From NCBI GenBank assembly GCA_015491865.1, contig WFVD01000026.1:62001-126000 (forward strand): a stretch of 64,000 nt of DNA, given 5' to 3'. A model generated the notes under the pieces. It saw nothing but the letters and a program-made list of their open reading frames with translations, searched no databases and was not told where the DNA came from. A program made the translations under genes and the position numbers. Shown here one piece after another: positions 41,096-50,506 of the stretch (its first letter is position 1; each line of letters begins with the position of its first letter). This DNA comes from Gammaproteobacteria bacterium. Its GTDB lineage: Bacteria > Pseudomonadota > Gammaproteobacteria > SZUA-140.

Positions 41096-41612
41096 ACCAG
41101 ACCTGCCGCAGAATCCGTACCTGGCGCTGGCGCTTGACCTGCAAATTGCTTTACAGCAGCCACAGGAGGCTGCACTGCCGACGCAGGCAGATCTGGAACT
41201 GTGGGTGAGAGCTGCGCTTGAAGGTAAAGTGGGCGAAGTGGCGCTCACCATTCGTCTGGTCGAAAAGGATGAAAGTGCCTCCCTCAATCAGCAGTACCGG
41301 GCAAAGCACGGGCCGACCAATGTGCTCTCATTCCCGTTTGAGGCCCCCGCTGATGTGCCATTACCACTGCTGGGCGATCTCATTATCTGCGCCCCGTTAG
41401 TGGCACAGGAGGCGCTGGCGCAGGGTAAAACGGCACGTGCCCACTGGGCGCATTTGGTGGTACATGGGGTGTTGCACCTGCGTGGTTATGATCACCTTGA
41501 TGATCTGGCTGCGGATGAAATGGAAGATCTGGAAAGAAAGATCATGGCATACTTGGGATTCGATGATCCGTATATGAATGATGGTAGAGTGGAATATGAT
41601 GACAATGTTTGA
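41085..41612 (+). CDS. ybeY: Endoribonuclease YbeY
   Basis: [35 protein letters not shown] (HxxxHxxxxxH). GTG start overlapping ybeZ; alternative GTG at 41076. Confidence 0.92.
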   Translation: MNAEPDLPQNPYLALALDLQIALQQPQEAALPTQADLELWVRAALEGKVGEVALTIRLVEKDESASLNQQYRAKHGPTNVLSFPFEAPADVPLPLLGDLIICAPLVAQEALAQGKTARAHWAHLVVHGVLHLRGYDHLDDLAADEMEDLERKIMAYLGFDDPYMNDGRVEYDDNV

Positions 41613-41654
41613 TTTTCTGAACGGAGAAATAATGAAAGCTGGAGCGGCTCAACG

Positions 41655-42530
41655 ATGAGCAGTGACCGATCGCCCGAGCCGGCGACTGGCAAAGATGGCT
41701 TCCTGGGTAAACTGAAGAAGGCATTCGCGCAGGAACCGGCGGACCGTATTGAACTTATCGAGACACTGCGTGAGTCTCAGCAGCGCCATCTGCTCGATGC
41801 CGATGCCCTGACGATGATCGAAGGGGTGCTGGAAGTCTCTGAGATGCAGGTGCGGGATATCATGATCCCACGTTCACAGATGGTGGTGGTGGAGCGTGAT
41901 GCACCGCTCAAGGAGATCTTGCCGGTGGTTGTTAAATCAGCGCACTCCCGTTTTCCGGTGATTGGTGATGGCAAGGATGAGGTTGAAGGGATTCTGCTCG
42001 CCAAAGATCTGCTCGCCTATGCGCTTGATGGTGGCAGCAAGCGATTCAATGTGCGTGATGTGTTGCGCCCGGCTGCGTTTATCCCCGATAGCAAACGTCT
42101 TAATGTGTTGCTGAAGGATTTTCGTGCCAGCCGTAACCACATGGCGATCGTGGTGGATGAGTACGGCGGCATCGACGGCCTGGTCACGATTGAAGATGTG
42201 CTGGAGCAGATCGTCGGTGAGATCATCGATGAGCATGATGTGGCTGAGGATAGCTACATCATGAAACATAGCGATGTGAGTTTTACCATTAAGGCGCTTA
42301 CCCCGATAGAAGAGTTCAATGACTATTTCGGCTCGGAGTTCAGCGATGAAGATTTCGACACCATCGGTGGCCTGATGATGCGTGCCTTTGGTCACCTGCC
42401 AAAACGTGGTGAGAAATGTGAGATTGGTCGTTTCCACTTTAAGGTGCTGCACGCCGATAGCCGGCGTATCCATCTGTTGCAGATGACTCTACAGGCGGAT
42501 GACGCGACTACCTCGCTGAACGACCATTAA
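41655..42530 (+). CDS. corC: CorC/HlyC-family CBS-domain protein (YbeX)
   Basis: [74 protein letters not shown]. Confidence 0.94.
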   Translation: MSSDRSPEPATGKDGFLGKLKKAFAQEPADRIELIETLRESQQRHLLDADALTMIEGVLEVSEMQVRDIMIPRSQMVVVERDAPLKEILPVVVKSAHSRFPVIGDGKDEVEGILLAKDLLAYALDGGSKRFNVRDVLRPAAFIPDSKRLNVLLKDFRASRNHMAIVVDEYGGIDGLVTIEDVLEQIVGEIIDEHDVAEDSYIMKHSDVSFTIKALTPIEEFNDYFGSEFSDEDFDTIGGLMMRAFGHLPKRGEKCEIGRFHFKVLHADSRRIHLLQMTLQADDATTSLNDH

Positions 42531-42542
42531 GGGGTCGCCCGG

Positions 42543-44030
42543 ATGTTTGCAACATGGCGCGGTGATCTGCTGGCATTGATCGCAGGTGGGTTGCTGTCGT
42601 TCGCCTTTGCGCCTTATGAACTTTACCCTTTAGCGATCGTTTCGCTCGTTACTATTTTTCTTTTGTGGCTTGATAGTAGTGCGCGCCGCGCAATGTGGCG
42701 CGGCCTGCTGTTTGGTATCGGCATGTTTGGTGCTGGAATGTGGTGGGTGTTTATTAGCATCTATCATTACGGCAATGTAAATCTGCCGCTATCACTGTTT
42801 ATCACATCGATGTTTGTGCTGGTATTTTCGACCTTTCCAGCGCTGGCTGGAGGGGTGGCGGTAACATTCAGGAAACGGTTTAATTTGCCGTCAACGGCGG
42901 CACTGTTGTGGTGTTTTCCTGCAGTATGGGTATTGTTTGAATGGATTCGTGGCTGGATGTTCACCGGCCTGCCGTGGCTGAATGTGGGGTATAGCCAGAT
43001 CGAAACGCCGCTGGGTGGCTACGCCATGCTGCTGGGTGTTTATGGTGTCTCATTTGCAGTAGCGCTAACCGCAGCAGCTATCGCCATCATCATTTATCAC
43101 ATTCATATCGGCAGGCGTTCATATCATATTGTGGGGGTGGTGTTGCTCTGGTGTGGCGGTCTGCTACTCGACCAGGTTCGTTGGGTTTCACCCGCAGGTG
43201 AGCCACTCAAAGTGACCCTGGTGCAGGGTAATATTCCGCAGGAATTGAAGTGGTTGCCGTCGATGAAGGCGCCCACCATCGATCTCTATGCGCAGCTTAC
43301 ACGGCAAAACTGGGAGAGTGATCTGATTATCTGGCCTGAAACAGCGCTACCAGTTTTCTTTCATGAGACCACAAACTTTCTCGCAAGGCTTGCTGAAGAG
43401 GCGCGCAATAATAATACTGATATTTTATTAGGGCTGGTCTACCTTGATGGCGAACAGCGTAACTACTACAACACGATGATGTCGCTTGGTCGTGAGACAG
43501 GTTTTTACCACAAACGTCACCTTGTGCCGTTCACGGAATACCTGCCACTCAAAGAATGGCTCTCCGGGTTGATCGATATCATCCAGGTGCCGATGTCAGA
43601 TTTTAGTGCTGGCTCCGATGAGCAGCCACCGCTGCCGATGGCAGGACAAAAGGTCGGTATTTCAATCTGTTTCGAAGACGCTTTTGGTGAAGAGGTGATT
43701 ATGCAGCTGCCGGAGGCGACGCTACTCGTTAACGTGAGTAACGATGCGTGGTTTGCGGACTCAAGTGCGCCCCATCAACATCTACAGATCGCGCGCATGC
43801 GTGCCAAAGAGAGTGGCCGCCCGATGTTGCGGGCCACCAACACAGGTGTCTCGGCAATCATCGACCATAAGGGGCGTTTTCAATCGATTGCACCACAGTT
43901 TGAAGAGGCGACACTCAGTGATAAGGTGGTGCCGATGCAGGGTGCAACACCCTATGTTTTAATGGGCAATTTCGCCATACTGGTTTTGATATTGATGTCA
44001 CTGGTTGCGCCGTTAATCAGGCGACACTAA
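42543..44030 (+). CDS. lnt: Apolipoprotein N-acyltransferase
   Basis: FAFAPYELYPLAI, LVQGNIPQELKW, WPETALPVF, KRHLVPFTEYLPL, ISICFEDAFGEEV, NVSNDAWFADSSAPHQHLQIARMRAKESGRPMLRATNTG. Confidence 0.96.
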   Translation: MFATWRGDLLALIAGGLLSFAFAPYELYPLAIVSLVTIFLLWLDSSARRAMWRGLLFGIGMFGAGMWWVFISIYHYGNVNLPLSLFITSMFVLVFSTFPALAGGVAVTFRKRFNLPSTAALLWCFPAVWVLFEWIRGWMFTGLPWLNVGYSQIETPLGGYAMLLGVYGVSFAVALTAAAIAIIIYHIHIGRRSYHIVGVVLLWCGGLLLDQVRWVSPAGEPLKVTLVQGNIPQELKWLPSMKAPTIDLYAQLTRQNWESDLIIWPETALPVFFHETTNFLARLAEEARNNNTDILLGLVYLDGEQRNYYNTMMSLGRETGFYHKRHLVPFTEYLPLKEWLSGLIDIIQVPMSDFSAGSDEQPPLPMAGQKVGISICFEDAFGEEVIMQLPEATLLVNVSNDAWFADSSAPHQHLQIARMRAKESGRPMLRATNTGVSAIIDHKGRFQSIAPQFEEATLSDKVVPMQGATPYVLMGNFAILVLILMSLVAPLIRRH

Positions 44031-44069
44031 GCGCGACATGTTGAACGGTAATCGTCAGGAGTCACCGCT

Positions 44070-44882
44070 ATGAACAGCAGGGCCATCCCTCAACTGCTCG
44101 CTGTCACTATATTATTGCTGCTTTCACTCGCTGCTGGCGCGGCAGAAAGCAGAGCGTTAAGTGGTAAAGAGATCGTACAGCGCTGTCACTATAAAAATCC
44201 CGGGGATGATCACCGCTCACGTCTACTGGTGACCAGCACACTGGCCGATGGCAGAAAGGTTACCAGTGAATACATTCGTCTATGGAAAAACTACGGTGGT
44301 AAAGATGGCATTGTTGATAAGGTCATTCTCTATGCCGCCGGCTCCCATAACGATGGGCTGGCCTTTATGCGCTGGGGCTACGTCAACGGCAGTAAGAGGC
44401 TTGCAGACCAGTGGATCTACTTGCCCGAAACGCGCGTTGTTAAGCGTATTGCAAAACGTTCACCCGGTGAGATGGACTGGGGTTTTAGTGATGATGACCT
44501 GCGGCTACGTGACATTGATGAGGATGATCACCGTTTTCTTGGAGTGAGGGAGCTCGAAGGTAATGAGTTTTACGTGGTTGAAAGTATTCCGAAACATGAT
44601 CATATTTACGGTAAGCGCATCTCCTGGTTTAGTAAGACAAAGGAGTGGGAGTACTGTTTAGAGAGGCGCATTGACTATTTTGATAAAGAGATGAAGATGG
44701 TTAAAAAACAGCTTATTAGCTGGCGGCTGATTGATGGCGCGTGGGTATGGGAAAGAGCGACAATTAAAAATTTCAGAGCCGGTTCTACTACTGTTTATGA
44801 AGTTAAAGATATTGAAGTGAATATTGGATTGAAGGACCGAGAATTTTCAACACGTACTTTAGGGCGGGATATTAAGCATTGA
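44070..44882 (+). CDS. LolA-like outer membrane lipoprotein-sorting family protein
   Basis: Signal peptide; RLWKNYGGKDGIVDKVILYAAGSHNDGLAFMRWGYVNGSKRLADQWIYLPETRVVKRIA, IDYFDKEMKMVKKQLI. Confidence 0.75.
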   Translation: MNSRAIPQLLAVTILLLLSLAAGAAESRALSGKEIVQRCHYKNPGDDHRSRLLVTSTLADGRKVTSEYIRLWKNYGGKDGIVDKVILYAAGSHNDGLAFMRWGYVNGSKRLADQWIYLPETRVVKRIAKRSPGEMDWGFSDDDLRLRDIDEDDHRFLGVRELEGNEFYVVESIPKHDHIYGKRISWFSKTKEWEYCLERRIDYFDKEMKMVKKQLISWRLIDGAWVWERATIKNFRAGSTTVYEVKDIEVNIGLKDREFSTRTLGRDIKH

Positions 44883-44906
44883 GGCATCTAGAATAGAGAC
44901 TCCGGC

Positions 44907-45359
44907 ATGAAATGGATCGTTATTGTACTGCTCTTATTGCCGTTTATTTTCTTCCCAAAAAAGATATTTGGTGCTCTGGGTTTTCTGGTGTTGACCGGTA
45001 GTGCTATCGGTGGCTTTTTCTACTATCAGGAGTGGTCGAATAAAAAGGCGAGTGAGGCGGTGAGTATCTCGGTTGACTATTCGGCTTCATATTGTGATGA
45101 GTCATCTCCACTTAAAGTAACAATCAATAACGCCAGTGATAAAACCATCACCATGGTGGAGTGGAATATCTCAGCGCATCAAACCGGGTTTAGTGATGAC
45201 CTTGCTGCACCGGGTTATCAGATCTATTCTCAGGATAAAATCCTGGAACCCGGTGCTCGTTGGAGTGGGTGTGTCACGCTACCTAAATTAAAGCGTGACG
45301 TTGAAAATGTTGCTGGACTGGTGTTTTCAGTAAAAGACAAAGATGTGGTTTTTAAATGA
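44907..45359 (+). CDS. Membrane-anchored hypothetical protein
   Basis: Two N-terminal hydrophobic segments, beta-rich extracytoplasmic tail; same strand as the upstream gene, 24 bp gap. Confidence 0.6.
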   Translation: MKWIVIVLLLLPFIFFPKKIFGALGFLVLTGSAIGGFFYYQEWSNKKASEAVSISVDYSASYCDESSPLKVTINNASDKTITMVEWNISAHQTGFSDDLAAPGYQIYSQDKILEPGARWSGCVTLPKLKRDVENVAGLVFSVKDKDVVFK

Positions 45360-45388
45360 TGAGCGCTTATCAGGGGTGTGGGTAACTT

Positions 45389-45589
45389 ATGGGTGACGGC
45401 GTGTTTGAGAGTGACACTACCATTGAATCCCCCTGCCTGCGCTGCTGTTGTCTGGATCAGGATGACATCTGCACAGGCTGTTTCCGTTCGGTCGATGAAA
45501 TTGCCAGATGGGGTGCTGCTGCGACTAAAGAGAAAAGGGAGATATTAGAGCGCTGTAAAGAACGTGAAGCAGAGGTCGATAACCGTTAA
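45389..45589 (+). CDS. DUF1289 family Cys-rich protein
   Basis: ESPCLRCCCLDQDDICTGCFRSVDEIARW. Confidence 0.8.
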   Translation: MGDGVFESDTTIESPCLRCCCLDQDDICTGCFRSVDEIARWGAAATKEKREILERCKEREAEVDNR

Positions 45590-45759
45590 GCAAATAACCT
45601 CTTGTAATACTAAGTAAATAGAGCGAGCCTTGTTCTGCTTAGTGAGAAAGAGCGCTGATAAATAGTGGTGAATTGTATCAAAAGGCCGATATAGCTTAGC
45701 AGTGCCTCTGCGGTAGTGATTTTATGGCGAGCTTGAGAAGATAAATAAGGAGATGGAAA

Positions 45760-46122
45760 ATGGCCCGGATTTTAGCAGTAGATGACTCTATGGCGATGCG
45801 CAATCTGGTCAAAGGGATATTAACTGGTGAGGGGTACGAAGTTCTGACTGCAGTTGATGGTGCTGATGCGATGAAAGTGGCGCGCAAGGAGAGTGTTGAT
45901 CTGGTGCTGTCTGATGTCAATATGCCGAATATGAGTGGCATAAGCCTGGTTACGCGGCTACGCTCGCTGGATAATTACAAATTCACTCCCATCATTATGG
46001 TGACAACCGAAGGGAGTGATTTCAAGAAAGACAAGGCACGCTCATTTGGGGCAACGGGCTGGCTACAGAAACCTTTCACCCCGGAGCGCCTGCTGGGTGC
46101 AGTGAAAAAGGTGTTGGGTTGA
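45760..46122 (+). CDS. CheY-like stand-alone response regulator
   Basis: ILAVDDSMAMRNLVKGIL, DLVLSDVNMPNMSGISLV, GATGWLQKPFTPERL. Confidence 0.92.
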   Translation: MARILAVDDSMAMRNLVKGILTGEGYEVLTAVDGADAMKVARKESVDLVLSDVNMPNMSGISLVTRLRSLDNYKFTPIIMVTTEGSDFKKDKARSFGATGWLQKPFTPERLLGAVKKVLG

Positions 46123-46134
46123 GGCTTATAACCT

Positions 46135-46545
46135 CTAATAACCAAAGACCTGATTTAATCTTTTTGTAAGGTCCGCACTGCTCTCCAGATCGCTTAGCTT
46201 CCCAACGATGGTGCCATCCTCTTTAAATAGCACCAGGGTGCCCTCATGTGCCTTGTTTATTTTTGCAAACTTGGCCCCTGTGGGGGTGCCACTTTCCGCA
46301 ATACGGAATTCAATACGGTCTTTGTAGTGCTCCCGAATATCGTCAACCTGCCCCATCGAAATAAGGCTGCGCACCCCCTCCTTGTTGTGTACCAGAACAG
46401 CCACATTTTTACCGCTACCGATCACAGAGAGATCTTCGCTGTAACCCGTTGGTAACATCGAGATGCCAAATCCCATCCCAAGGAGAACCAGTAGGATCGA
46501 CGACCACTGCGCCCAGCGCTTTTTGATTGATGACATTCCGCTCAT
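46135..46545 (-). CDS. Membrane-anchored, possibly thioredoxin-fold-like hypothetical protein
   Basis: N-terminal TM WSSILLVLLGMGFGISML; FRIAESGTPTGAKFAKINKAHEGTLVLFKEDGTIVGKLSDLESSADLTKRLNQVFGY; no CxxC. Same strand and close to the TRAP genes. Confidence 0.55.
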   Translation of the reverse strand: MSGMSSIKKRWAQWSSILLVLLGMGFGISMLPTGYSEDLSVIGSGKNVAVLVHNKEGVRSLISMGQVDDIREHYKDRIEFRIAESGTPTGAKFAKINKAHEGTLVLFKEDGTIVGKLSDLESSADLTKRLNQVFGY

Positions 46546-46629
46546 AATAGTGTAATTCCAGACAATGAAAGATGTTGAGTGGGGTATTATAAACACAAAG
46601 GTGAATCCAGTGTTAACAGCCCCTGACGG

Positions 46630-47904
46630 CTACTCTCTTCCGGGAAGATAGAGCGAGAGCATTGGTACATAGGTGATGATTAACACGGCCAGTAGCAGGA
46701 TGAAAAAGAAAGGAAGTGTCGCCTTATAGAGCTGCATCACCGGCTTTTTGAAGCGATAGCTGGCAATGAAAAGATTTAACCCTACTGGCGGCGTGAAATA
46801 GCCAAGCTGCATGTTGGCAAGGAAGATGATACCGAGGTGTACCGGATCGATGCCGTAGCCGAGTGCGATGGGTAGCAGTAGCGGGATGATTAAAATCAGC
46901 GCGGAGAAGATGTCGAGCATTGCGCCGAGAATCAGTAAAAAGATATTCAGCAAGATCAGAAACATCAGCGGGCTATCAATATGTTCTTTAATGAATTCGA
47001 ACATTCGGGTTGGGATGTCGGCATCGATCATATAGTTGGTTGAAGCGAGTGACAGGCCAAGAATAATCAGCAGTGCGCCAACCAGCACCATAGAGCTGCG
47101 CATGATCTGCGGTAGTTTTCTGAGAGGTATCTCTCGGTAGATTAATACCTCAACGATCAACACATAGAGTGCCGTGACAGCAGCGGCTTCGGAAACGGCA
47201 AAAAAACCGCTATAAATACCACCGAGCACAATGAATGGTAGCGGTATCTCCCAGCGTGACCCTTTGAGTGCGCTGACCACCTCTCCCCACTCCATGGTGT
47301 GCGTCGGCAGATTGCGATTCTGTAGCATAGCCCAGCCGGAGAGCATTAGTAGCATTAACATGCCCGGTAAAATACCGGCGAGGAAGAGTTCATCGATAGT
47401 GAGTGGCGCACCAATGCCCATCTGCTGCACGATCACGGCATAAAGGATCAATGGTAGTGATGGTGCAAAGAGTAGTCCAAGGCTGCCAGAGGTGGTGATA
47501 AGCCCAAGGTTAAAATTTTCTCTGTAACCCGCCTTCATTAGTGCCGGGAAAAGCAGTGCACCCAGGGCCACAATGGTCACGCCCGATGCGCCGGTGAAGG
47601 CGGTGAAAAAGGCGCAGGCGAACAGGGCGACGATCGCCAGTCCACCGGGTAACCAGCCCAGTAGCGCATTGCTGAGCCGCACCAGTCTTGCTGGTGCCTG
47701 ACTCTCGCTGAGCAGATAACCGGCAAAGGTAAATAGTGGGATCGAGACCAGCATCGGCATCTCTGCCAGGCGAAAAAATTCGATTGCCATGACGGCGAGA
47801 TCGATCTCTGCCTGGTAGAAGCCCCACATCGCTCCCGCTGCAATCACAGCAAATAGCGGCGCGCCGAGCAGTGCGAGGATGATGAGTAGCAGCGTGACTA
47901 ACAT
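46630..47904 (-). CDS. TRAP transporter large permease (DctM/TatM)
   Basis: MLVTLLLIILALLGAPLFAVIAAGAMWGF, GASGVTIVALGALLFPALMKAGY, YFTPPVGLNLFIASYRF. Confidence 0.93.
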   Translation of the reverse strand: MLVTLLLIILALLGAPLFAVIAAGAMWGFYQAEIDLAVMAIEFFRLAEMPMLVSIPLFTFAGYLLSESQAPARLVRLSNALLGWLPGGLAIVALFACAFFTAFTGASGVTIVALGALLFPALMKAGYRENFNLGLITTSGSLGLLFAPSLPLILYAVIVQQMGIGAPLTIDELFLAGILPGMLMLLMLSGWAMLQNRNLPTHTMEWGEVVSALKGSRWEIPLPFIVLGGIYSGFFAVSEAAAVTALYVLIVEVLIYREIPLRKLPQIMRSSMVLVGALLIILGLSLASTNYMIDADIPTRMFEFIKEHIDSPLMFLILLNIFLLILGAMLDIFSALILIIPLLLPIALGYGIDPVHLGIIFLANMQLGYFTPPVGLNLFIASYRFKKPVMQLYKATLPFFFILLLAVLIITYVPMLSLYLPGRE

Positions 47905-48449
47905 TGTGCATCACCACCGTCTGGTGGCGGTGTTTTTCGGGTTAATGCGATGCACTGCGCAAGAGAAGTGAAGCCGCAGCGCAGTGCGATCAGAGCAAAG
48001 CCAAACGGAATGATCGCTTCGCACAACCATGCAGGCACAGATGCAAAGGCAACCGTACCATCTTCGAACTCCATAACCACAAAGCGGTAGCTATGGTACG
48101 CAAGCAGGCCGCTGATAATGGCGGTAAATAGATCGAGAACAATCTGGTTAACGCCTTTGAGGCGTGGCGGTAAAAAGCGCGACAATATGTCAATATTAAT
48201 ATGATTCTGTTCGCGGGTTGCCACCATCGCACCGAGCATCCCAACCCATAACACCAGGATGCTGAGAGATGGGTCACCCCACGAAAGGCCGCTATCCCAG
48301 AAGTTACGCATAATGATCTGTGTGCTGGCGAGCGCAATCATCACAAACAGTGAGAGCGCGAGCAGAGAGTTTTCTACAAAGGTAATGATTCGATTGACGA
48401 GTTGCAACGGATTGCCATTACGTCCCTGGGCTGGAGTGATCTGCGACAT
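47898..48449 (-). CDS. TRAP transporter small permease (DctQ/TatQ)
   Basis: 4 TM; NFWDSGLSWGDPSLSILVLWVGMLGAMVATREQNHINID. Confidence 0.9.
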   Translation of the reverse strand: MSQITPAQGRNGNPLQLVNRIITFVENSLLALSLFVMIALASTQIIMRNFWDSGLSWGDPSLSILVLWVGMLGAMVATREQNHINIDILSRFLPPRLKGVNQIVLDLFTAIISGLLAYHSYRFVVMEFEDGTVAFASVPAWLCEAIIPFGFALIALRCGFTSLAQCIALTRKTPPPDGGDAQC

Positions 48450-48480
48450 TCCCTGTGCGATAATTTCAGGTTGGTAACGG

Positions 48481-49500
48481 CTAGTTAAGGGTGTTTTGTG
48501 TGGCAGCTGATGAGGCGCGATAGTCATTGAGGTGTTTTTGCAGCATGGTCACAATCTTTTTCGATAGTACCCCTTTCTGCGTCATGCTCTGCTCTACATT
48601 TTTACGGATATCAAACCACTGACCGGTGAGTTGGGGTGAGAGTTGAACGAAGGTGATCCCCTGTTTTTGCAGTGCAATACGGGCGCTGGCATCATCTTCG
48701 CGGTTGATCTTATTGAGCCGCCTGAAGGTAGCACCCATCACTTCGGCGACGACTGCCTGGTCAGCAGCAGAGATGCGTTTGAATCTTTTCTGACTGATCA
48801 CCATCGAAGCGTAAAGGTAAGAGAGCGGCTCATTCATCAGGTATTTCACACGGGTGTGCCATTGCAGCGCAATCGCACCGCTGGCTGAGCCGGCGACGGT
48901 GTCGATCAGGCCGGTCTGCAGGCCGGTAAGCACATCTGAGAGCGCCAGCGAAATGGGCGAGATACCGATCGATTCAAACGCAGCGCGGCTGACATCATCG
49001 TTCTGCGGCACCCACACCTTTTGCCCTTTGAAGTCATCGATGACTCTGATTGGGTGGTTCGACATCAGGTAAGCAAAGCCCCCTTCGGCGAGACCGAAAC
49101 TGACAAAACCGTTCTGCTTGAGACCATCGATGAGTATCGGGTCCATCTTCTGGCGTACGTAGTCCACTTCTGCTTCGTTGCGGAAGGTGAAGGGCAGGCT
49201 GTAGATACCGATGTCGGGATAGATCGCAGTCAGGCCGCCGCTGACGATGGCACCACCATGGAGCTGGCCAATGCGGATTTTGCGCAGCACACTTTTATCG
49301 TTTCCCATGATGCCACCGGGAAAGAAGCGAAATTTTACCCGCCCGCTGGTGCGCTGCTTGATCTCATCGGCACCTTTTCGCATTTCATCCATCCACGCGG
49401 TGCCATCGGGAGCGATGGTGGCGATCTTGAATGTTAGTGCCTGTGCAGGCAGCGCTACGGCTGCGGCGAGCAGGGTACCAATCATCAATAAACGTCGCAT
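48481..49500 (-). CDS. TRAP transporter substrate-binding protein (DctP/TatP)
   Basis: Start MRRLLMIGTLLAAAVALPAQA; IATIAPDGTAWMDEMRKGADEIKQRTSGRVKFRFFPGGIMGNDKSVLRKIRIGQLHG. Confidence 0.93.
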   Translation of the reverse strand: MRRLLMIGTLLAAAVALPAQALTFKIATIAPDGTAWMDEMRKGADEIKQRTSGRVKFRFFPGGIMGNDKSVLRKIRIGQLHGGAIVSGGLTAIYPDIGIYSLPFTFRNEAEVDYVRQKMDPILIDGLKQNGFVSFGLAEGGFAYLMSNHPIRVIDDFKGQKVWVPQNDDVSRAAFESIGISPISLALSDVLTGLQTGLIDTVAGSASGAIALQWHTRVKYLMNEPLSYLYASMVISQKRFKRISAADQAVVAEVMGATFRRLNKINREDDASARIALQKQGITFVQLSPQLTGQWFDIRKNVEQSMTQKGVLSKKIVTMLQKHLNDYRASSAATQNTLN

Positions 49501-49504
49501 CTGT

Positions 49505-50440
49505 TCACTCCTCAAAATAGGCGGCAGAGCTGTCCAGTAGTTGACCTGCCTGCTGCTGTGCCAGTGTGTTGATAAGGGTGAGGTTGCGCTCTTCCGGGTT
49601 GGCGTCGAGCACCTCATTCAGTAGCTTATCGTGCAGTTGCTGGTCAAAGATTAATCTGGCATAGCGGTGTGCAAATTCCACTTTGGCGTAGAGGTTGCGC
49701 CCATCTGAATATTCGATCGCCCGCTCAAAGTGTTGACGCCCGATTTCGGGATTTCCACCGAGGGCGGGGGGGCGCAATGTGCGTAGTACGCCGAGGTAGA
49801 GCTGCGCCTGGCCGCGTTCGTAGCGCGGATCGAGTTTGATGATCTGCTCAAATACGAGTTCGACCTTAGGGAGGTCGGCGATGGCGCTAAAGTTGCTGCT
49901 GTGAGTCTGAATCCAGCCGACCCAGGCGGTGGCATAACCGTATAGTAGCGGTAGATCATCTGCTTTGACTTGAGTGATCTGCTGCGCAAAACCGTCAAAA
50001 GCGCCTTTGTCGTAATCACAGACAGCGGGGTGTGAGTGGCAGAGCGCACGCCGCCCATAATCGAGCGCTTTGGTTGAGAGGCGGGCGGCTCTTGCCGGCT
50101 CTTCGACAAAGATGCCGGCGTAGCTGCTGTAGAGACGCGCTCCGGCGAGTAGCAGCTCCTGGTTGTTCGGGTCGTCAAGGATCGATCCGTCGATCAGCAG
50201 CAGATAAGCCGGGACACCAGTGCGCACGGTAGCGAGGTCATTCTGATTGGCAATACCCTGCGAAAGGCTCTCTGCCATGCTGCGTACCACACCGGAGGCG
50301 CATCCGCTAATGAGTGCCGCCAGTAAAAGCACGACGGCAAATCTAACTGTGTTTTGAGTCTGCAATGTCAACCGCTTGAATTTTGTGGATAGTGACAAGG
50401 CTAACTGTAAGTTAACCACAAAACAAGTGGAGACGTTCAT
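49505..50440 (-). CDS. TatT-type TPR lipoprotein of a TPR-associated TRAP (TPAT) transporter
   Basis: Lipobox LISGC; helical repeats with LLLIDGSILDDPNNQELLLAGARLYSSYAGIF, YLGVLRTLRPPALGGNPEIGRQHFERAIEYS; directly upstream of DctP. Confidence 0.85.
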   Translation of the reverse strand: MNVSTCFVVNLQLALSLSTKFKRLTLQTQNTVRFAVVLLLAALISGCASGVVRSMAESLSQGIANQNDLATVRTGVPAYLLLIDGSILDDPNNQELLLAGARLYSSYAGIFVEEPARAARLSTKALDYGRRALCHSHPAVCDYDKGAFDGFAQQITQVKADDLPLLYGYATAWVGWIQTHSSNFSAIADLPKVELVFEQIIKLDPRYERGQAQLYLGVLRTLRPPALGGNPEIGRQHFERAIEYSDGRNLYAKVEFAHRYARLIFDQQLHDKLLNEVLDANPEERNLTLINTLAQQQAGQLLDSSAAYFEE

Positions 50441-50506
50441 CCGCCATTAATATTGAATTGATATGGAATCACTATCGGGAGCATTAGCGATATTTTAATG
50501 CTGCGC

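Noticed and set aside
41937-42473. 178-aa ORF on the - strand opposite corC
   Set aside because: Antisense shadow of conserved CBS-domain coding sequence.
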